Source: Anaeromassilibacillus senegalensis (GTDB taxonomy: Bacteria; Bacillota; Clostridia; Oscillospirales; Acutalibacteraceae). From it: a stretch of DNA of 64,000 nucleotides. The stretch covers positions 947,652 through 1,011,651 of the forward strand of contig NZ_LN868538.1 of assembly GCF_001261775.1 (NCBI RefSeq), read 5' to 3'. Below are positions 59,401 through 64,000 of this stretch, piece by piece; the first letter of the stretch is position 1; every line of letters starts with the position of its first letter. Below the pieces are notes generated by a model, which was not told the origin of the DNA, searched no databases, and saw nothing but the letters and a program-made list of their open reading frames with translations. The translations under genes and the position numbers were made by a program.

Positions 59401-61978
59401 CGTCATCGTCGCTCAGCAGAACAGTCAGGGAATTCTCAATGACCTGCGCCATGTCGGACAGGCGGTTCAGGTTGCCTTCCAGTTCCGTATAGAGCAGCTC
59501 ATAGGAGGCATCTCCACAATCTTTCATCATACGGATCTTTGCGATGCCGTCGTTCAATTCCTTGAATACCGCCAGCATCTTCTTCGCGGTTCCCAGTTCT
59601 CCGAGCGGATACTCCGCCTTGAACCTGGTATACATCTCCTGCATATCCTTTGCTTCCGGCTCGGTCACAATGTTTTTGCAGACCACGCGGTAGGCTTCCT
59701 GCAATTCTTCTCTAGACACGCCCGGGATGCCCTTTTCAATCAGATATGGGAAACTGTTGTCCCAGTTCTTCTGAGAGTCAAACTTCTTCGTGTTCCAGAC
59801 GAAGTCCGCCACGCCAAAGAAAGCGACTTTGGAGGCTTCCGCCTGGTTCATGGGGTTCGCGATGACGCCGATCATATCCTTTGTCTCCGTACTGACGGCA
59901 AAGTTTGCGTCGATACGGTCCATAAAGAGCTGTGCGTCCGCATAGTCGTTGACGGGATAGTTCCACCAGATGCAGGGCTTGCGGCCCGTGCGGGTGGCAA
60001 AGTTTTCACAGGAACTGTTGTTGATCGGGCCGCACACGGCATCGCCGGTGAAGCAGATCACAACATCCTCGTGTACATTCGCTCTTTTAAAATAATCCAT
60101 ACATTGATTCTGTGTGGAGGATGAACCTAAACCGTAGGTATACCAGGTCGGGGTATAGAACAGAGGCTTGACTTTATCTGCTTCTGCCGCATCCTCTGTG
60201 TTGTACACCTCGTAAAGACGCCGCTGGGTCTTGTCAATCAGATACGGCTGGGTCTCTCTCTGGCTATAGGCGTCGCTGATATTAATATCGTCCATAAAAA
60301 TGCCGAACTCCCGTACGCCTAATTCATACAAGCTATCAAACTTCGGAAGCAAGCGGTTATCAATTTCACTGTCTACCGTCGCTTTGGAGCTCATATTCAG
60401 CCTGCGCTGCATGGCGGGATGCGCGACCCAGACAAAATCGATGTTGCATTTTTTCGCTTCTGTCGTGATGACGCGGATGTCGTCCTTGGTCAGGACGCCC
60501 TGCTTGCGTTCCTGTTCGGTCACGGTGTCGGGGTATTCCTCGTCCCACAGGCCCAGATGATACGGGTCACCCTTCGGGCCATAGACAAAGACGTTCAGCT
60601 TCAGCTTCTTCGCAAACTCAAACCAGTCCACACGGGCCTGAACGCTCCACGGATAGCCGTAGAAGCCTTCTACCATGCCGCGGTACTGCTGGTTAGCATA
60701 ATCGTCGAAGGTGACGGTGGTCAATTGCCCATTCATCCTCTGTTCAAGCATCTGCTCCAGGGTGGCGATGGCGTAGAACGCCGCGTCGTCATCCCTGCCC
60801 AGCAGCAGGAAATCGCCGTGCTCGCTGTTGTTGTTCAGCTGGACGATGTGCATGTCAAACTTGTTTTCGCCCGGCGCAAAGACGTCGCGGGAGACATTGT
60901 GCTCTGTGGCATATGCGTCCGCCGCCTTGCCGGAACCGTTGACTCCCAGCAGAAGGTTGGTCTTATCCGCCACAGGCGCCGCGCTGTAGGAATAGGTCAG
61001 CCCCGCGTTGTCCAGAACCTCTTCCAGACGGGCCTTGGTGACCTCGCTGATGCCGTCTTCCAGCACAACGTTGACTTCCTCGGTCAGCGTGACGCGGCCC
61101 TCGCCCAGCGTCATCTGCTGCGGGATCGGATACACCGTGTATTCAATCTGCCGCTCGGCTTCACTGCGCACATCCGCCGTGAAGGAAACGGTCTTAGTGA
61201 CATCCTTGTAGGTGACCGTGGCCGTCAGCGTAACGTCCGTGGATTCCGCCGGCGCGGTAACGGTGACTTTGCCGGTCTCCGGGTCGATACTGAGCAGGTC
61301 GCTGTCGCTTTCCCAGGAAATGGACGCGCCGTCCTCATCGGAAACAATCACGCTGAAGTCGCCGTTGATGATCTTCGGTACATTCAGCCTGGCAATCGCT
61401 TTGTCGACAATCGCCTCGTTGGTGAAATGGTAAAGCTCCAGCTCATAGACCGAAACGCCGTCCCAACCGTCATCCGGGCGGGTGATGCACCACAGGCGCA
61501 CATAACGGCCCGTGGCGGGCTCGTCCAGTGTAATCCGTTCGGCTTTGCCCTGACCATCTTCGGTTTTATAAACGGTGGTAAAATTTGTATTGTCATTGGA
61601 TACCTGGATTTCATAGCCGCTCGCATACGCGGCTTCCCAGTAGATACGCACCTGGTTGAAGGTCATTTCCTCCCCCAAGTCCACCTTCAGCCACTGCGGC
61701 GCGTGGTTGCGGATTTTATCAACAGACCAACGGGATCCGCTGACATCACCATCAAACGCATGCTGCGCAATATGGCCCGTGCCGCTCTCCACACCAGAAG
61801 CGGAAGCAGTTTTGTTCAGCGCCAGGTTCGTGCCGTCTTCCGGCTGTGTGCTGGAGATTGCCGTTCCAAGCAGACCGGACAAGTCCGCTGTTGCTGCCGA
61901 CGCCGCCATTGTAACGGTGCTCATCAGCAATGCGAACGCCAGGAGCAGGGACAGGATTTTGCTGCCGTTTTTTCTCAT
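56438..61978 (-). CDS. giant secreted GH84 beta-N-acetylglucosaminidase (NagH/hyaluronidase-like)
   Basis: An 1846-aa exported enzyme predicted to remove beta-GlcNAc from host mucin or hyaluronan-type glycans. ATG at 61978 after AAGGAG; signal peptide 1-32. Domains: F5/8C (about 50-185), Ig-like (187-280), GH20b-like alpha/beta domain (284-425), GH84 barrel from about 430 with YRGMVEGFYGYPWS and the catalytic Asp563-Asp564 pair in FGIFMDDI, a helical bundle (750-920), then beta domains including another F5/8C. The C-terminal part has the same unnamed beta domain, FIVAR-like repeats, Ser-rich linker with DNSYG and terminal domain (about 1763-1846) as the other giants. No LPXTG or SLH. Unlike the other three giants it has no in-frame tail relic after its stop. 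Confidence 0.95.
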   Translation of the reverse strand: MRKNGSKILSLLLAFALLMSTVTMAASAATADLSGLLGTAISSTQPEDGTNLALNKTASASGVESGTGHIAQHAFDGDVSGSRWSVDKIRNHAPQWLKVDLGEEMTFNQVRIYWEAAYASGYEIQVSNDNTNFTTVYKTEDGQGKAERITLDEPATGRYVRLWCITRPDDGWDGVSVYELELYHFTNEAIVDKAIARLNVPKIINGDFSVIVSDEDGASISWESDSDLLSIDPETGKVTVTAPAESTDVTLTATVTYKDVTKTVSFTADVRSEAERQIEYTVYPIPQQMTLGEGRVTLTEEVNVVLEDGISEVTKARLEEVLDNAGLTYSYSAAPVADKTNLLLGVNGSGKAADAYATEHNVSRDVFAPGENKFDMHIVQLNNNSEHGDFLLLGRDDDAAFYAIATLEQMLEQRMNGQLTTVTFDDYANQQYRGMVEGFYGYPWSVQARVDWFEFAKKLKLNVFVYGPKGDPYHLGLWDEEYPDTVTEQERKQGVLTKDDIRVITTEAKKCNIDFVWVAHPAMQRRLNMSSKATVDSEIDNRLLPKFDSLYELGVREFGIFMDDINISDAYSQRETQPYLIDKTQRRLYEVYNTEDAAEADKVKPLFYTPTWYTYGLGSSSTQNQCMDYFKRANVHEDVVICFTGDAVCGPINNSSCENFATRTGRKPCIWWNYPVNDYADAQLFMDRIDANFAVSTETKDMIGVIANPMNQAEASKVAFFGVADFVWNTKKFDSQKNWDNSFPYLIEKGIPGVSREELQEAYRVVCKNIVTEPEAKDMQEMYTRFKAEYPLGELGTAKKMLAVFKELNDGIAKIRMMKDCGDASYELLYTELEGNLNRLSDMAQVIENSLTVLLSDDDEARWAAFNAASKIQNEELSKSNNPRYIVHAMEGAGTESSFRDYQANPSKNNMRPFVSYILTQAESAINNVAPVSREPRLFTNSNAAFALANSGSSLSVTVPQGTSLGRNEYVGVAFNKVRNLTGTADPQAEGLTMEYSVDGKSWTAITAKDAAPEAAFVRVKNNTPDPIALGAASLTWTIKPVGRFVSASVGGVGIYQSYGTQNLTDGNYSTKLWTGAPQQAGQTVTMEYSDLINVNKVKLVFEKGNADSAKAAVVEISADNLNWTELGSFTEQDLNNNGGIYETTGNGQPAKYVRMRLTQSASNWLQFYEFEVNKGEPEGGEIPLAATESGADASAVCDRDIGTSYTARSAGHVDYKLLQGLKVNQLRVLFQPGAAGEAPAVSVKSNGEWQQVGTLTQNPADFDISAYANVSDVRVSWTDSFPTIMEIIEDGEPYVEPDRVDLYQYVAYANGLSEDDYTADEWAAIQTALAAAEAKLNGEASQNDVDTVKKDLEEAVGGVIEPTAHTLTVNFTTNAKLTAEDAAIANLIGKYELQLKAGEPYELTFIPRVEGREFAKVLVGEEDTSFKDTKAFTLDGTMGNANRTLNVQFTVVDKQVLRLTIEIAEGCVGSDEYNDAIPLVQEALDKALAAAKKVDADKAADQEAINNAWSKLMKVMHYLQFASGNKDGLNDTIIMAEGLLEENYTSASWAVLEAAYAKALEVQADENALEKDVKEAADALYQAIMDLDFAANYSWLEQLVETANALDLDEYLDIDKDDFKTFRDALAAAEDILLNKDTTQAQVDRAAEALDNAMIALRKIPTKEALETRIQKAESIPLGKYTDDSAATLEKALNDAKDLMRNDPDNGPARAKVYYALGDAMEGLKEKTVRKSSGSATRITDNSYGVAGTAIVGAAAPFVRSDTTVDFTVRRGAAYCFKMTVVNGNGLAPSFTVGNGGVLKTQYVTRIGNDYYFRVWAVGTPGQSAGVYTTLPGAAAVKHCTVTVG

Positions 61979-62111
61979 TTTCACATCTCCTTCTTTCCAA
62001 AAACATGCTTTAAAGTTTCAAAAAGCCAAATGAACGCCTCACCCTCCTTGCTGGTTTTCTCCGCACGACGCGGAGGCAGTCAACATTTCACGGTACGCCA
62101 ATAGTATTTAT

Positions 62112-62140
62112 ATTATAGTTTTAGCGGATAAACTAGTCAA
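62112..62140 (-). promoter_or_regulatory. promoter of the GH84 gene
   Basis: Leftward TTGACT (62140-62135), a 17-base spacer and a perfect TATAAT (62117-62112), about 135 bases before the start codon. The long leader has no obvious riboswitch. Confidence 0.85.
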
Positions 62141-62163
62141 TTTTTAGACATTTTGTATACAGG

Positions 62164-62275
62164 TTTAATGTTTTTTTATTTTTCATATTTCTGCGGACAA
62201 GAAATTATGATAAAATGCCAAATTTTGGTGGATGGTTTTTTTATTTTTTTGTTTGTCCGCTTAATGTTTTTTTGG
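62164..62275. promoter_or_regulatory. inverted repeat region upstream of the GH84 promoter
   Basis: GCGGACAA (62193-62200) and TTGTCCGC (62253-62260) form 8-bp arms 52 bases apart. Each lies beside a direct repeat TTAATGTTTTTTT. This could be a two-site operator with looping. Confidence 0.4.
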
Positions 62276-62491
62276 TCAACCTCTTTCACTCTTTGATTTC
62301 AGCCGCGCAGATGAATAAATATTCATACAGCTTCAGTTTAACTTATATTTATTCATATTTTGATCAGTCAAATCCGGAATGGTGCAAAAAAAATCCACAA
62401 TCTGTAACCGTGTATTTTGACGAAACCGGATGCGGGAAACCTTGTCCATACATAGTATAGAAGAGAAAAACCGCACCGGGAGGGACCGCAA

Positions 62492-63772
62492 ATGCAGATA
62501 CATGTGATACAGCCGGGAGAAAGCATCTATACCATCGCTCGCCGCTATGGTGTGCCGGCAGAACGGATTATCACCGACAACGAGCTTGCCCAGCCGGATC
62601 GTCTGGCAGTGGGACAAACGCTTGTGATCCTGTTCCCGGAACAGGTCCATACTGCGGAGCCGGGCGAGACGCTGCCGTCGATCGCGCAGCGGTTCGGCGT
62701 GCCGGTGCGGCAGCTCCTGCGCAACAACCCCGCCCTGTACCGCTCCGTGCGGCCCGGGCAGTCAGTCGTATTGCGGTATCCGGCGCCGCCGCTCGGCCCG
62801 CTCGCCGTCAACGGCTATGCGTATCCGTTCATCAACCGGGACACCCTGTACAAAACGCTGCCTTTCCTCACCTATCTGACGCTGTTCGGCTGTCATGCCA
62901 ACGCGGACGGGTCGCTCAAAAACATGGACGACGCCGAACTGATCGCAACGGCCCGCGCCTACGGAACCGCACCGCTGATGCTGATTTCCAACCTCGACTG
63001 TCAGGACCGCTTCAACAGCGAGCTGGCGCACCGGATTCTGAACAGCCCTGAAGCGCGCGAACGGCTGGTTGCGCAGACGTATAGCCGCGCCCTGGAGTTG
63101 GGCTATGCAGGGATCGACGTCGATTTTGAATACATTCTGGAGGAGGACGCGGAGGCCTATGCCTCGCTGATGCGCGAGCTTTCCGCCAAACTGAACCCCG
63201 CCGGTCTTGTTGTCTTTACCGCTTTGGCCCCAAAGAGTTCCTCCGACCAGAAGGGCGTCCTCTACGCGGGCCACGACTATGCAAGCCTTGGCCGCGCCGC
63301 CAACGGTGTGATGATTATGACCTATGAGTGGGGCTATTCGACCGGCATGCCGATGGCAATCGCCCCGCTTGACAGCGTGCGCCGGGTCATGGATTACGCT
63401 GTTACGCAGATCGAACCGGCCAAGCTGCTGATGGGCATTCCCAATTACGGCTACGACTGGACCTTACCTTATATATATGGGCAGTCGCGCGCGCCCTCCA
63501 TTTCCAACACGGCGGCGGTACAGCTGGCGGTCGACCGCGGCGCGGTCATCCGGTACGACCCAAAAGCCCAGTCTCCCTGGTTTCGGTACTGGGATGCATC
63601 CGGCAGGGAACACGAAGTCTGGTTTGAGGACGCGCGCAGCATCACGTCCAAGCTGGTGCTGGCGCACAGCTATCCATTGCAGGGCGTCAGCTATTGGAAC
63701 GTCATGCGGTATTTTCCGCAGAACTGGCTGGTACTCAACGCATTGTTTCATATCCGGAGCGGCATTGACTGA
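62492..63772 (+). CDS. LysM-GH18 N-acetylglucosaminidase of the YaaH/SleL spore type
   Basis: A 426-aa protein that probably cleaves cortex fragments during spore germination or acts on the spore coat. Two LysM domains (about 2-47 and 51-96: VIQPGESIYTIARRYGVP, TAEPGETLPSIAQRFGVP) bind peptidoglycan. The GH18 barrel follows with the catalytic motif GIDVDFEYI, Glu213 being the acid. The late VMIMTYEWGYSTGMP and LLMGIPNYGYDWTLPY strands are characteristic of YaaH. There is no signal peptide, as usual for spore-coat-delivered members. GGGAGGG lies before the ATG. Confidence 0.93.
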   Translation: MQIHVIQPGESIYTIARRYGVPAERIITDNELAQPDRLAVGQTLVILFPEQVHTAEPGETLPSIAQRFGVPVRQLLRNNPALYRSVRPGQSVVLRYPAPPLGPLAVNGYAYPFINRDTLYKTLPFLTYLTLFGCHANADGSLKNMDDAELIATARAYGTAPLMLISNLDCQDRFNSELAHRILNSPEARERLVAQTYSRALELGYAGIDVDFEYILEEDAEAYASLMRELSAKLNPAGLVVFTALAPKSSSDQKGVLYAGHDYASLGRAANGVMIMTYEWGYSTGMPMAIAPLDSVRRVMDYAVTQIEPAKLLMGIPNYGYDWTLPYIYGQSRAPSISNTAAVQLAVDRGAVIRYDPKAQSPWFRYWDASGREHEVWFEDARSITSKLVLAHSYPLQGVSYWNVMRYFPQNWLVLNALFHIRSGID

Positions 63773-64000
63773 GAACAAAAAAGGGTCTGTCCCATCATGG
63801 GCAGCATACACAGAACCGGCTGAACGACAAATCCCCCCGCCTATGGCGGGGGGGGTCCTGATATCCTGTCCGGATTTTGTGCCAAATGTGCGGTTTGAGA
63901 AAGCCCCGCTCTTTTTTCAATCGGGGGGTACCCCTCTTCCTCCTCCCGAAGCCCCCTCCACTTTCCGCGATCAGCCACCACCCCCCGCGCCCCCACCGGC
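63773..64000. other. window end: GC-rich hairpin and C-rich tract, no supported gene
   Basis: A hairpin CCCCCCGCC-TAT-GGCGGGGGGG lies at about 63833-63855. The last 100 bases are unusually C-rich on the plus strand, with runs such as CCCCTCTTCCTCCTCCCG and ACCACCCCCCGCGCCCCCACC. It may belong to the next gene's control region; nothing firm can be said. Confidence 0.4.

Larger units (their letters stand above)
61979..62491. other. AT-rich intergenic control region between GH84 and the spore enzyme
   Basis: Holds the GH84 promoter and an inverted-repeat region, described separately, plus ATGAAT-N4-ATTCAT near 62310. No gene is supported. I saw no convincing sporulation-sigma promoter for the rightward gene, though CATACATAG near 62449 is a weak -10 candidate. 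Confidence 0.5.

Noticed and set aside
30221..61978. LPXTG, SLH or dockerin anchoring in the giant glycosidases
   Set aside because: Checked the C-termini and linkers. There is no LPXTG followed by a hydrophobic stretch and positive tail, no SLH triplets and no dockerin calcium loops. Attachment, if any, must use another signal.
1..64000. CRISPR arrays, tRNA/rRNA genes, integrase or transposase genes
   Set aside because: Looked for regular short repeats with unique spacers, tRNA-like cloverleaf sequences and DDE or recombinase motifs; none was seen. The dispersed repeats at 7.0, 16.5, 22.4 and 56.3 kb are too few and irregular for CRISPR.

Overview
The window looks like a chromosomal piece of an anaerobic, spore-forming gut Clostridium of the Oscillospiraceae/Ruminococcaceae type. 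The signs are moderately high GC with AT-rich intergenic DNA, a pyruvate:ferredoxin oxidoreductase, an adenosylcobalamin-dependent ribonucleotide reductase, a YaaH/SleL-like spore enzyme, AGGAGG-type ribosome binding sites with many GTG/TTG starts, and very large secreted glycosidases carrying FIVAR repeats. No rRNA, tRNA, CRISPR array, phage or transposase gene was found.

Layout. 0-1.5 kb: end of an unknown gene, a corrinoid adenosyltransferase and an exported amidase. 1.6-4.4 kb: leftward small-molecule transferases (two GNATs, a CAT-like acetyltransferase, a RibD-type reductase). 4.5-6.9 kb: an ECF sigma/anti-sigma pair and a small XRE regulator. 7.3-9.5 kb: class II ribonucleotide reductase. 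9.7-14.7 kb: a LytTR response regulator with two tandem GHKL histidine kinases whose kinase halves are almost identical but whose membrane sensors differ, then a WG-repeat lipoprotein and two tiny proteins. 15.1-16.2 kb: a VanY-type D,D-carboxypeptidase. 16.9-25.3 kb: pyruvate:ferredoxin oxidoreductase, CNNM/HlyC protein, XRE regulator, QueT behind a probable preQ1-I riboswitch, and a TrkH/KtrB potassium channel. 25.5-29.7 kb: a TasA-like/GLUG surface protein and three small genes.

30.2-62 kb is dominated by a glycan-degrading surface island: a GH27 alpha-galactosidase (1805 aa), two tandem paralogues of about 2200 aa with an alpha/alpha-barrel-like catalytic region I cannot place in a known family, a ROK repressor next to them, and a GH84 beta-N-acetylglucosaminidase (1846 aa). 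These are interrupted by a lipoprotein, a MarR-TauE operon and an ABC-F gene with an attenuator-like leader. A LysM-GH18 spore-type enzyme closes the window.

The most unusual signal is a shared C-terminal module. All four giant glycosidases end in an unnamed beta domain, four FIVAR-like helical repeats, a Ser/Gly linker and an 80-85 residue terminal domain, and the VanY peptidase carries a divergent copy of the terminal domain. No LPXTG, SLH or dockerin is seen, so this domain is a candidate surface-attachment or export tag. At three of the five genes the TGA stop is followed in frame by a second version of the same protein tail. At two of them further decayed copies follow with about 149-bp periodicity. 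Two unrelated enzymes share an identical 93-bp 3' end, so the tails seem to be exchanged as cassettes. A second notable feature is a dispersed mosaic intergenic repeat with 13-bp inverted repeats in its two fullest copies, at four sites near gene 3' ends.
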